NCBI RefSeq assembly: GCF_000613405.1 | Contig: NZ_BAIX01000008.1 | Location: forward strand, 21,307 to 85,306 | Source: Hoylesella enoeca JCM 12259 | GTDB taxonomy: Bacteria; Bacteroidota; Bacteroidia; Bacteroidales; Bacteroidaceae | Reading direction: 5' to 3' | DNA length: 64,000 nucleotides | In this document: one piece after another, positions 9,256 through 17,471 of the stretch | Layout of the letters: every line of letters starts with the position of its first letter | Position numbering within the stretch: position 1 is the stretch's first letter | Translations under genes and position numbers: made by a program | The notes under the pieces: model-generated | What the model was told of the DNA's origin: nothing | Database searches by the model: none | Seen by the model: only the letters and a program-made list of their open reading frames with translations

Positions 9256-9525
9256 CTGATTTCGTCTTTTCTTGTTTTCCTCTTGTTCAGAGTATATAGA
9301 GTGGAGCTGGTGGTAAATGAACTTACCTATATCAGTCCTTGATATTCAGAAATTTAGCCGAACCTCAATTTTTACTGTAGCCAATCTGTAGCCATTTCAG
9401 ATATTTTTGAGAGAACGCACAGAAGTTGCATAGACTTCTTGTTTTCGGGTTCAAAGTTACAAAAAGATGATACATCTTCCAAATATTTGACTAAAAATGT
9501 TTTAGAAAGCTTGTGGCTACAATTT

Positions 9526-9578
9526 TTCAGTGCACGGTGCAAGACCTATCTATATATAGGCTTGCACCGTGCACTGAA
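9526..9578. repeat. Long perfect hairpin (18-bp arms plus an inner 5-bp stem)
   Basis: TTCAGTGCACGGTGCAAG (9526-9543) pairs perfectly with 9561-9578. Within the loop, CCTAT (9545-9549) pairs with ATAGG (9556-9560), leaving a 1-nt bulge. There is no T-run, so it does not look like an ordinary terminator. It lies between the relic and the accessory block that begins at 9720. Otherwise 9300-9719 shows no gene. Confidence 0.7.
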
Positions 9579-9719
9579 GAGCCTTGCCACTTGTGATATA
9601 CTGCTGATAATCAATATATAAAATGGTATTATATTACCAGACAATGGTATTTTGATATTCCGTTAGAAGCTCATTTCATTAGGAACTTTGCAGCCATAAT
9701 CATTATAGTCCAATGTATT

Positions 9720-10199
9720 ATGGCAAACAAAAACAGCAACTCAGAACAAAAGGGACACCTGTACATCGGTTGTCCTACGCTTGAAACTTTAGCTCTTTCA
9801 TGCGTCAATGCAAAAGATGCTGCTCATACAAGTAGCATCGAGTATTCAAATTTCCTAAAGGCTTGCAAAATGGAAAAGGACATCAGAATCAGCACATATC
9901 GGAAATGTGCAGCAGGTTTAGGAAAAGAAGTTCTAATCATACATCTGCCTTTGGGAACCATAGAGTCGATGACCAAACCCAAAGCCCATGTGAAGAATCT
10001 TTATGAAACAATTGAACTGGATGAACTGATCAAGGTTTTAATGAAGGTTATGCCAAGTGATGGAATGAAGATAGTGAACTTCATGGAAGAGTTCAAAGGG
10101 CATCTAACAAGACACGACAAGGAGAACCTGATGAAACCCTTTCTGTCAGCTATTGTAGAACTTTGCCAAAACTTACTTAATGATGATGGAAAACCATGA
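9720..10199 (+). CDS. Hypothetical accessory-element protein
   Basis: The 159-residue protein (MANKNSNSEQKGHLYIGCPTL...) has no signal peptide or membrane segment and no motif I recognise. Its C-terminal third is predicted helical. It is the first gene of a compact five-gene run on the plus strand; its 3' end overlaps the start of the next gene by about 20 bp, so the two are probably translationally coupled. Position at the head of a helix-turn-helix/primase/ATPase module suggests a role in maintenance or regulation of a mobilizable element, but that is inference only. Confidence 0.7.
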   Translation: MANKNSNSEQKGHLYIGCPTLETLALSCVNAKDAAHTSSIEYSNFLKACKMEKDIRISTYRKCAAGLGKEVLIIHLPLGTIESMTKPKAHVKNLYETIELDELIKVLMKVMPSDGMKIVNFMEEFKGHLTRHDKENLMKPFLSAIVELCQNLLNDDGKP

Positions 10200-10578
10200 A
10201 ACACGCTCCCTAATGAATGAGCTTCAAACTCTTCGCGAAGAGTTCAGGCAGATAGCCTGCTTTATCAGAGAGCTAAAGCGTGACTACTCTGTATTAGAAG
10301 AGAAAATAGAGTTAAGTACGGCAGATGTCTTGCATCTGCTTGGTATATCTAAGGCATCCCTTGCCAGATGGCGGGAAGCGAACTCTATTCCTTACCGCTA
10401 TGTATCAAGTAATCATGTGGTCTATCCATTCAAAGGACTCTACCTTTCTGTAAAGACAGGTAGGGCTACATTCAAGGGCTTTCGCCGCTTGGAGGCTTTG
10501 CAGCGTCTGAACGCCTACAAGGATGGTGTCCTTAAAGGCTACATGGGGGATTCTCAAACCTTATTTGAAGAACTATGA
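10180..10578 (+). CDS. Helix-turn-helix DNA-binding protein (mobile-element type)
   Basis: The protein (up to 132 aa; starts at 10180, 10183 or 10186 are all possible) has an N-terminal helical stretch with coiled-coil character (LMNELQTLREEFRQIACFIRELKRDYSVLEEKIE). A helix-turn-helix of the excisionase/MerR-like type follows, ADVLHLLGISKASLARWREANSIPYRYVS. Such proteins occur next to primase genes in Bacteroidota mobilizable elements and act as excision or replication regulators. It overlaps the preceding gene and its stop overlaps the next start by 4 bp (ATGA), typical of a tight operon. Confidence 0.75.
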   Translation: MMMENHETRSLMNELQTLREEFRQIACFIRELKRDYSVLEEKIELSTADVLHLLGISKASLARWREANSIPYRYVSSNHVVYPFKGLYLSVKTGRATFKGFRRLEALQRLNAYKDGVLKGYMGDSQTLFEEL

Positions 10579-11699
10579 ACATCAAAGAAGAAATACTAAG
10601 CCGGACGAACAAAGGACTGGAGGTGTTCTGCTTCTACATGCCCATCAACTTTGTACCCAAGCGCAACTTCCGTAATCCATTGTATGACGATAGGCGTGCA
10701 TCATGCAATATCTACCTCGATAATAAGTCTGGCTGCTACCGCATGAAGGACTTTGGCAATGACGCCTACTCAGGTGATTGTTTCTGGTTTGCTGCAACTA
10801 TGCTCGGTTTGGACGTGAGAAAAGATTTTATGAATGTTCTTGAAACAATCATCAGAGATTTACAACTCAATATTCGTCTTGAAGAAAGAAAAGAATACGG
10901 TAATAAGCGACCTGTCTTAATAAAACCTTCAAAGCAGCCTATATTACCTCCACCCGACCTTAATACTTCCATGACAAGCGAGAAGTGGTTTACATATATC
11001 GAACAGCCCTTTGGAGAAGAGGAACGAAATTATTGGCGACGATACGGCATTGATACCAGGACTTTGCTACGCTTCCATGTTAAATCATTAGCACGCTATG
11101 AATCCGTTTCAAGTCAGGGCAAGCCATTCTCACTTGTTTCTACGCGAGAAGAGCCTATGTTTGCTTATTGCCTTGGCAGGTTTGTGAAAGTTTATCGTCC
11201 CAATAGTAAATTGCGCTTCCTCTATGGAGGCAAGGAGGTGGATGACTATGTGTTTGGTTTTGAGCAGTTGCCCTGCAAAAGCGATATGATATTCATTACG
11301 GGGGGAGAGAAGGATGTGCTTTCACTCTCGGCTCATGGATTCAATGCCATCTGTTTCAACAGCGAGACAGCACAGATACCAGAGAATATCATTGAGGGAC
11401 TATTGCTCCGTTTTCGACATCTAATCATATTGTATGATACGGATGAAACAGGACTAAGAGAAACTAAACGACAAGTCGAAGCTCTATCCAAGTTTAAGGT
11501 GCTTCACTTAACATTGCCCTTACAAGGCACAAAAACAGAAAAGGATATTTCCGATTACTTTGCCTTAGGCAATGGTTCGGAAGGTTTAAAGGCACTGCTT
11601 TCTGATATGTTTACCCAAATGTATGCACAGACGATGATGATATTGCAATCTTGTGAAATAGACTATGACAATCCTCCGATGCCTCGAAGTCGGTGGTAG
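10575..11699 (+). CDS. Toprim-domain DNA primase of a mobile element
   Basis: This 374-residue protein resembles the primases of integrated mobile elements. The N-terminal part, with CNIYLDNKSGCYRMKDFG and GDCFWF, resembles the CHC2-like domain but without a clear zinc-ligand set. The central region carries a Toprim fold: IFITGGEKDVLSL (catalytic Glu, near residues 237-249) and LIILYDTDETGLRE (DxD, near 290-303). It would make RNA primers for replication of an excised or transferred element in the cytoplasm. The gene ends 7 bp inside the next ORF, which begins with GTG at 11693. The coupled primase/ATPase arrangement is usual for such modules. Confidence 0.8.
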   Translation: MNIKEEILSRTNKGLEVFCFYMPINFVPKRNFRNPLYDDRRASCNIYLDNKSGCYRMKDFGNDAYSGDCFWFAATMLGLDVRKDFMNVLETIIRDLQLNIRLEERKEYGNKRPVLIKPSKQPILPPPDLNTSMTSEKWFTYIEQPFGEEERNYWRRYGIDTRTLLRFHVKSLARYESVSSQGKPFSLVSTREEPMFAYCLGRFVKVYRPNSKLRFLYGGKEVDDYVFGFEQLPCKSDMIFITGGEKDVLSLSAHGFNAICFNSETAQIPENIIEGLLLRFRHLIILYDTDETGLRETKRQVEALSKFKVLHLTLPLQGTKTEKDISDYFALGNGSEGLKALLSDMFTQMYAQTMMILQSCEIDYDNPPMPRSRW

Positions 11700-12640
11700 C
11701 AGTAAACGGCGTACCCCTCGGTACACAGGATAATCTGTTCTGCATCACTGGCGGAGAAGGAACAGGCAAAAGCAACTACATTGCTGCCATTCTTGCCGGT
11801 ACTCTTGGTGCAGAACGCTTACAACCAGAACAAACTTTGGGATTGGAGGTAACCGCCAACCCCAAAAGATTAGCTGTACTCCATTACGATACAGAGCAAT
11901 CAGAAGCACAGTTGCATAAGAATTTGGGGAAGACACTTCGTCGGGCAGGAGTCACGTCTGTACCAGAGTTCTACCATTCTCTTTATTTGGCTTCACTTTC
12001 TCGTAAAGATAGATTGAAAATTATTCGTGAGAGTATGGACTTGTTTCACCATAAGCACGGAGGAATACATCTTGTGGTAATTGACGGCATTGCAGACTTG
12101 ATACGATCTGCCAATGACGAAACGGAGAGTATAGCCATTGTGGATGAACTCTATCGTTTGGCAGGAATCTATAATACTTGCATCATCTGTGTGCTCCATT
12201 TTGTCCCTAACGGTATTAAGTTGCGTGGACATATTGGTTCCGAATTACAGCGCAAGGCGGCAGGTATTCTCTCCATAGAGAAAGACGATAACCCTGAATA
12301 TTCGGTTGTAAAAGCTCTGAAGGTGCGTGACGGCAGTCCACTCGATGTGCCGATGATGCTTTTCGGCTGGGACAAAGATGCGGATATGCACGTCTATCGT
12401 GGAGAGAAGTCGAAAGAGGATAAAGAAAAGCGTAAGACGGATGAACTTTTGGCTGTTGTAAAATCAGCTTTCCATACCAAGCTAAGACTCTCATATCAAG
12501 AACTATGTGACGTATTGATGCGTGAAATGGAAATCAAAGACCGAACGGCAAAGAAGTACATTGCCTATATGAAAGAGCAGTGTATATTGTCGCAGGACGC
12601 AAGTGGTAACTATCAAAAGGGTGAGCTATGCCATACTTAG
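11693..12640 (+). CDS. RepA-like hexameric ATPase/helicase of a mobile element
   Basis: The 315-residue protein has a RecA-type ATPase core: [20 protein letters not shown] (Walker A, near residues 15-34), [15 protein letters not shown], and [14 protein letters not shown] (Walker B, near 123-136). [11 protein letters not shown] and [10 protein letters not shown] follow, as in RepA/DnaB-like helicases (AAA_25 type). The C-terminal 70 residues form a winged-helix-like tail. It probably unwinds or loads at the replication origin of the element together with the adjacent primase. The start is a GTG inside the end of the primase gene. An in-frame stop at 11666-11668 rules out any upstream start. 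Confidence 0.8.
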   Translation: MVAVNGVPLGTQDNLFCITGGEGTGKSNYIAAILAGTLGAERLQPEQTLGLEVTANPKRLAVLHYDTEQSEAQLHKNLGKTLRRAGVTSVPEFYHSLYLASLSRKDRLKIIRESMDLFHHKHGGIHLVVIDGIADLIRSANDETESIAIVDELYRLAGIYNTCIICVLHFVPNGIKLRGHIGSELQRKAAGILSIEKDDNPEYSVVKALKVRDGSPLDVPMMLFGWDKDADMHVYRGEKSKEDKEKRKTDELLAVVKSAFHTKLRLSYQELCDVLMREMEIKDRTAKKYIAYMKEQCILSQDASGNYQKGELCHT

Positions 12641-12936
12641 AACAGACAACAGAGAACGATTGGTGCAAGCGATTGTTTGACAGCTTGAGAACTATCGAGA
12701 GCAAACTCGACCAACTGCTTGTGATGAAAGAGCAATCTGTTGACACAACTATTCATCCGCCTCTTAAACCAGAGTATCTTGACATAATCGACGTGTCGAA
12801 GATTCTCAAAGTAGAGCAGAAAACCATTTACAATTGGGTATGGGCAGGAAAGATCCCATATCTCAAAGCGAATGGTAGACTGCTGTTTCTTCGTGACGAG
12901 ATAGACGATATGCTTCATAAACGAGAATGTTGGTGA
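12628..12936 (+). CDS. Helix-turn-helix (excisionase-like) protein
   Basis: A 102-residue protein with an N-terminal coiled-coil-like helix ([21 protein letters not shown]) and a helix_turn_helix_17-type domain: [47 protein letters not shown]. This architecture is typical of small excisionase-family DNA-binding proteins in Bacteroidota mobile elements. It overlaps the end of the ATPase gene by 13 bp and closes the five-gene run. No integrase is found next to it, so if the block was once an integrating element, its recombinase gene is lost or elsewhere. Confidence 0.8.
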   Translation: MPYLEQTTENDWCKRLFDSLRTIESKLDQLLVMKEQSVDTTIHPPLKPEYLDIIDVSKILKVEQKTIYNWVWAGKIPYLKANGRLLFLRDEIDDMLHKRECW

Positions 12937-13097
12937 TCAACAAGCAATTTGTTTATTGCCGAATTCTAACTTATGGCACATCTTAAAATAGACATGAATA
13001 TGAAGAAGATAGTTAAATTTTAGGACAGTAAATCAACTATTAGTTTATTTGTGGGAATTATTTTCAACCAATAAGCTATTATTTGAAATGATTTGCT

Positions 13098-13106
13098 TAT
13101 CTTTGC
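13098..13106 (+). promoter_or_regulatory. -7 promoter box for the abiE pair
   Basis: TATCTTTGC matches TAnnTTTG 28 bp before the abiEi start. I see no good -33 element at the expected distance. AbiEi-type antitoxins usually repress their own promoter, so operator sites may overlap this stretch. Confidence 0.5.
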
Positions 13107-13134
13107 GGTTGAAATAAATACAAGCAAGTAAACT

Positions 13135-13899
13135 ATGAGTGTATCTACAGGTAACAAAATCAACCAAATGCTCCAATTAGGACAAAAAAACGGATTGTTG
13201 TTTGCTCAATGGCTAACAGGACGAGGATATTCCAGTCAGCTATTAAAAAGATACCGCATATCGGGATGGTTAACACCTCTATGTAGAGGTGTAATGTACC
13301 GTACTGGGGATAACCTATCTGCCTATGGTGCATTGCAGTCGTTTAATGAACAGTTAGGAAAGAAGTTCCGTATAGCTGCTCATTCTGCATTAGAGTTATG
13401 GGGCTTCAATCATTATGTGCCAATGGGTAAGCCATTGCTAGTGATAACTGCTACCAATGAGAGAATGCCTCAATGGATGAAGCTTAACGTATTCGACCGT
13501 GATTTTCATTTTTTCAAAACAGACGCATTTATGCAAGCACAAATAACGACTTTGTCTTATTTAGATTGGAATTTACTCGCGTCTACTCCAGAACAGGCTT
13601 TTATGGAATGCTTGTTACTATCGCCGCGGCAATACAACTACATGGACTTGTACTATATAATGGAACAGCTAACAACATTGCGTTCAGAGGTTGTCCAATC
13701 GTTATTGGAAACAACCAAGAACTATAAGATGAAGCGCCTATTCTTATATATGGCAGAAAAAGCAAACCATTATTGGTTTGAAGAATTAGACTTATCTAGG
13801 ATAGATTTGGGAACTACAAAATTGCAGTTGGTAAAGTCGGGGGTATATCTCAGTAAGTATAAAATGACAATCCCCAAAGAATTGAACGACTATGAATAA
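13135..13899 (+). CDS. abiEi: AbiEi antitoxin (type IV toxin-antitoxin / abortive infection)
   Basis: The 254-residue protein matches the AbiEi family: an N-terminal winged helix-turn-helix segment (about residues 15-60, containing GYSSQLLKRYRISGWLTPLCRGVMYRTG) followed by the C-terminal AbiEi domain with ALELWGFNHYVP and STPEQAFMECLLL. In characterised systems AbiEi represses the operon and neutralises AbiEii without forming a stable complex with it. The next gene overlaps by 8 bp and encodes the toxin, the standard order. The pair lies between a mobile replication module and ssrA, a typical accessory position. Anti-phage activity cannot be judged from sequence. Confidence 0.88.
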   Translation: MSVSTGNKINQMLQLGQKNGLLFAQWLTGRGYSSQLLKRYRISGWLTPLCRGVMYRTGDNLSAYGALQSFNEQLGKKFRIAAHSALELWGFNHYVPMGKPLLVITATNERMPQWMKLNVFDRDFHFFKTDAFMQAQITTLSYLDWNLLASTPEQAFMECLLLSPRQYNYMDLYYIMEQLTTLRSEVVQSLLETTKNYKMKRLFLYMAEKANHYWFEELDLSRIDLGTTKLQLVKSGVYLSKYKMTIPKELNDYE

Positions 13900-14803
13900 T
13901 CATCAGTATAAAAGTCAAGTGGCACTATTGGTACGCATCATGCCCTTGGTTTATAGAATCAAAGATTTTGCCGTACATGGTGGTACGGCTATCAACTTGT
14001 TTCATCAGAACATGCCACGGTATTCTGTGGATATAGATCTTACCTATATTCCCTTGGAGGCACGTTCAACGAGCTTGGAACATATCAATCTGAATCTTCA
14101 AGACTTGAAAACGAGCATCGAACGAGCCGTACCGGGAATACATGTGGTACATAAAACTGATGTATGGAAACTGCAATGCACATACAATGGCACTACGGTG
14201 AAAATCGAAGTGAATGGCACCAAACGTGGCATACTTGGAGAAGCGGAAGTAATGAACCTCTGCCCAAAGGCGAAAGATGAGTTTCAAGCTAACTGTAAGG
14301 CACGCATCGTACCTTATCCACAACTATATGGAGGTAAGATAGCGGCTGCTCTCAGTCGCCAACACCCACGTGATTTGTTTGATTGCAAGTACATGAAAGA
14401 CGAAACATTGGATGAAGTAAAAGACGGTTTGTTTCTGTGCTTACTGGGAAGCGACAAACCCATCATAGAATCACTTTGTCCTAATGACATTAATCAGGAG
14501 GAGGCTCTTGAACATCAGTTCAAAGGAATGACCGATATTCCTTTCACTTACAAGGATTATGAGTCCTCGCGTAACGACATTATCAGAAAGGTAAATGCCT
14601 GCCTTACCGATGAGGACAAAGACTTCATCATTTCTTTTGAAGAAGGCTCCCCGCAATGGGAACTATGTTGTGCTGGTGATTTGAGCAAATACCCATCCGT
14701 ACAGTGGAAACTGCTCAATATCGAGAAACTAAAAAAGCAAAATCAAAAGAAGTTTCAAGAAGGAATTGATAAACTCAAAACTTTTTTTGAAAAAATGATG
14801 TAG
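13892..14803 (+). CDS. abiEii: AbiEii nucleotidyltransferase toxin
   Basis: The 303-residue protein carries the DNA polymerase beta-like nucleotidyltransferase signature FAVHGGTAINLF followed by YSVDIDLTY (near residues 28-53), i.e. hGG and DhD, the metal-binding aspartates. KIEVNGT may supply the third acidic residue. Downstream are YGGKIAAALSRQHPRDLFD and a charged helical C-terminus. AbiEii toxins are nucleotidyltransferases, and related members add nucleotides to tRNA ends to stop growth. All catalytic residues are present, so it is probably active. It is co-transcribed with the antitoxin and its start lies inside abiEi. Confidence 0.88.
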   Translation: MNNHQYKSQVALLVRIMPLVYRIKDFAVHGGTAINLFHQNMPRYSVDIDLTYIPLEARSTSLEHINLNLQDLKTSIERAVPGIHVVHKTDVWKLQCTYNGTTVKIEVNGTKRGILGEAEVMNLCPKAKDEFQANCKARIVPYPQLYGGKIAAALSRQHPRDLFDCKYMKDETLDEVKDGLFLCLLGSDKPIIESLCPNDINQEEALEHQFKGMTDIPFTYKDYESSRNDIIRKVNACLTDEDKDFIISFEEGSPQWELCCAGDLSKYPSVQWKLLNIEKLKKQNQKKFQEGIDKLKTFFEKMM

Positions 14804-14824
14804 GTATAATCCGAATATAAACAC

Positions 14825-14833
14825 TACCTTTGC
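14825..14833 (+). promoter_or_regulatory. -7 promoter box ahead of a possible small RNA
   Basis: TACCTTTGC matches TAnnTTTG 21 bp after the abiEii stop, with no gene downstream on this strand before the convergent ssrA. Transcription would begin near 14840. No good -33 box is visible. Confidence 0.5.
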
Positions 14834-14839
14834 AACGTA

Positions 14840-14926
14840 AATAGTGCCGATAAGGACTTTTGTCGCTTTATTAGCACTCTAAAAAGGGGAAATGGGGCTG
14901 TGTACTTTGTCGATACAGTCCCTTTT
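14840..14926 (+). ncRNA. Candidate small RNA with two hairpins and an intrinsic terminator
   Basis: Downstream of the promoter box the sequence can fold into a first stem, AGTGC (14843-14847) with GCACT (14873-14877) and an inner ATAA/TTAT pairing. A GC-rich hairpin follows, GGGGCTGTGTA (14894-14904) with TACAGTCCC (14914-14922), then TTTT. This promoter, two-stem and terminator layout over about 85 nt contains no ORF. It could simply be the abiE operon terminator plus noise. I do not recognise a named RNA family. Confidence 0.4.
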
Positions 14927-15027
14927 CGGTGTATTAAAACTTCAAAATCTTATGGATCTCTGAATAGAGCATAATAAGAAAGAAGACTATCAGCTGCTTA
15001 AAAACAATTAATAGTCCTCTCTTTTAG

Positions 15028-15423
15028 TGGACTTGCGGAGAGTCGAACTCCGGTCCGCACAAGGAAACCATATGCTTTCTACATGCTTATTTCAGCCTTC
15101 TGTTTTCGAGTGTTGGCAAGACCTGAACCACCAACCAACACCTTATCCTCTAAATTTCATCTATGCATCGAGGCATACACAAACTATTTCCGATTTACCT
15201 GCACCGCTTGACCCTTAGATTCGGAACAACATCCTTGGAGCAGTGTCTCGTCGCATCACCTGGTGACGCAATAAAGCCAGTAATCTACTATGCTTCGATT
15301 AGGCAGCGAGAGCGTAATTGTTTTCGCCAATTAATTTTTTGACCACTCAGATTTAGGAGGTAGCCGTCGAGCCTCCGCATGCTTACATACCATCTCATCT
15401 TGCCGTCAAATCCATACAAGCCC
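15028..15423 (-). ncRNA. ssrA: Transfer-messenger RNA (tmRNA)
   Basis: On the minus strand the 5' end GGGCTTGTATGGATTTGACG (15423 leftward) pairs with the 3' acceptor CAAGTCC (15029-15035) and discriminator A at 15028. The T-arm GGAGTTCGACTCTCC is clear. The tag frame encodes GENNYALAA followed by a stop (about 15299-15328), the usual Bacteroidota tag. The CCA is not encoded. tmRNA with SmpB rescues stalled ribosomes and tags the peptide for proteolysis. The gene is intact, about 396 nt, with an accessory block at its 3' side and an ICE end just beyond its promoter. Confidence 0.97.
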
Positions 15424-15435
15424 TCGGTATGTTCT

Positions 15436-15444
15436 GCAAAGTTA
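15436..15444 (-). promoter_or_regulatory. -7 promoter box of ssrA
   Basis: TAACTTTGC on the minus strand, 12 bp upstream of the tmRNA 5' end, matches TAnnTTTG at the expected distance. The adjacent ICE has therefore left the ssrA core promoter intact. Confidence 0.65.
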
Positions 15445-15508
15445 CATATTATTTCTGAATTTGCTGAATGAGATTCGATAATTTTGTTGCAAATTTATTC
15501 TTTTAGAT

Positions 15509-17191
15509 TCAAAATCTTACTTTATGACGTACTATTGTCTCTTTTGCACTGTGTTCTGAAACTGTATCAGGAGGATTTTGCAAGTCTGATTTTGGGGAGA
15601 GTTCTTCATCTCCTTCTTTGTCCGCAGTAATCGTCAAAGTGATTTTTCTGTCCAGCTCTGCCGACTGCCCTTTGAGCGAGCGAAGTTCGTCCTCTTTCTT
15701 CCACGTCCCATTAGCAATAGCAGTGTAGATTTCCTTATTGGCAGTAACCTTCTCTTTCTCCTTTTCATGCGATTCTATCACCTTGGGGATTCGCCCCAGC
15801 GCACCCAAGAAGTTCTCACACGCAAGTTTCGGATCCGTAGCCAACTTACCATTATTATAGGTATAATAGATACTCTCCTGCCCCTTGACAAAGAAACGAT
15901 TCACGGAGCAGTCAAACAGATCTTTTGAGGTACTCTCTGTCTTCACCATGATGAAAAAGCCATAAATCTCTCCGATTTTGTTGTACTCGCCTTTGGTGCG
16001 TGCCTTGTCGTTAATCTCCTGCAGGCGTGCAGCAATGACTTTGAGGTCCGTACTGTCCTCCACGCCTTTGATGGTGAGTTTATTGATTGGATTGCCGTCC
16101 TTATCACGCTCCACACGCTTCTCAAAGCATGCCAAGTCCGCCTTGGCTTCCTTAATCTTGTCCGAATGGAAAGACACGGAGCTGTCAATCTCCGCCAACT
16201 TTCCTGTTGCGGCATCACGCTCACGGAGAAAGTTCTTACGCTCGGATTCCAGCGTGGCAATCTTCTTGTCGAGTTTGGCTTTCTCTAACAAGTCTGTATT
16301 ACCGGATAGCACGGCAACATACTCTGAAAAGTTCATACCGCTATCCTCGTCCATTGAGCCTTCATCAATGGTACGACTACCGAGCGTATTGGTCTTCAGC
16401 TGATTGATAAACAATTGCTTGTTATGTAGTAGGTTGAACTTATAACTGTCCAACGACCGCTCCACGGCATAGATAATCACATCGACCTTATTGTCCGCAA
16501 ATTCTTTGGCAACCATATTGCCTTTACGGATTGCCCGACCATTGCGCTGCTCCAAATCTGATGGTCGCCAGGGCGTGTCAAGTTGATGCACCGCCACCGC
16601 ACGCTGCTGGGCGTTGACACCCGTTCCAAGCATAGAAGTAGAACCGAAGATAATACGGATGTCGCCCCGATTCATGGCATCCACCATTGCTTTCTTTGCC
16701 TTCTCATTCTTGCATTCCTGAATGAAGCGTATCTCGTATGCTGGGATATGGTAGTCTTCCACCAACTTTCTTTTGATTTCCGAATAGATGTTGAAGTCTC
16801 CACCAGGCTTGTAAGTCCCCAAATCAGAGAAAACAAACTGCGTTCCTTTCTGTGCATCGTACTTCTGATAATAGTCATTCAAGAGTTTCGCACAATGACT
16901 TGCCTTGTTGTCAATATGATCTGAGTACGCATTTTCATCAATCATGCGTAAATCAAGGCTCATCTTGCGGGCGTAATCAGTTGCAATCAGCATCTTTGCC
17001 TTTTCCTCCTTTTCGGTTAATGGCGCACGCCCTAAAAGGGTGGCATTGCCAGTTTTGGCAAACTCCATCAGTTTTCCAATAAACTCCTCCTGTTCGGGAG
17101 TTGGCGGTATGTTATGCAGTATCTCGTTCTTCTCAGGGCGGTCGATACCGATGTCCTTTGCTGTACGGAAGTCGCAAATCTCCGCATAAAA
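15509..17191 (-). pseudogene. DNA methylase/helicase, C-terminal part (cut off by the nested element)
   Basis: This is the continuation of the protein whose N-terminal part ends at 33980. The frame is open from about 17217 and reads [20 protein letters not shown], then helicase lobe 2 with [20 protein letters not shown] and [20 protein letters not shown] (motifs V and VI). A long charged coiled-coil-like region and tail follow. An internal ATG at 17068 could start a 519-residue product, but helicase lobe 1 and the methylase are on the other side of the insertion, so a free product would lack Walker A and B. In intact ICEs this SNF2-type helicase/N6-adenine methylase fusion is about 1,900-2,000 residues. 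Confidence 0.85.
17181..17191. repeat. Left attachment core of the nested element
   Basis: TCCGCATAAAA here and TCCGCATAGAA at 33993-34003 match at 10 of 11 positions and are direct repeats flanking the inserted DNA. Both lie in the codons for Phe-Tyr-Ala-Glu of the split helicase, so rejoining them restores the frame (ASFYAE plus CDFRTAKD). Confidence 0.65.
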
Positions 17192-17225
17192 GTAATGGGT
17201 ATGAATGTAATCGGTTGATTACTAA

Positions 17226-17240
17226 TAGAAAGCAGAATAT
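17226..17240 (+). repeat. Left terminal inverted repeat of the nested element
   Basis: TAGAAAGCAGAATAT is repeated exactly in inverse orientation at 33968-33982. It lies 34 bp inside the left core and 10 bp inside the right core, so it may be a recombinase arm-type site. The rest of 17241-17471 shows no gene. Confidence 0.65.
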
Positions 17241-17471
17241 ATAATCTGATAAGGTGAACGATTAAGAAACGAGCGAGTTTCTTTCCCTTTCTTTATTCTG
17301 CAAAGCCTCAAAGAACTCTCTGTTTGATGTTGCAAAGATAGCGATATAATTCATATAAGCAAAGTATTTACGTTGTTTTTTCAATGAAAATCAACCTTAG
17401 ACATTTCTAATTCTATAAAATCGCCATTTTAAGGTATTGCATATATCTATGAACAATGGTAATTTTGCAAA

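Noticed and set aside
8982..9299. A 105-codon plus-strand frame
   Set aside because: It lies antisense to the relic of the coupling-protein gene and matches nothing as a protein.
15027..15218. A 63-codon frame in the ssrA region
   Set aside because: It is antisense to the tmRNA, whose ends, T-arm and tag are clear.
17460..17468. TAATTTTGC as promoter of the receptor gene at 17472
   Set aside because: Transcription would begin downstream of the ATG, so it cannot serve that start. Kept out as a chance match.
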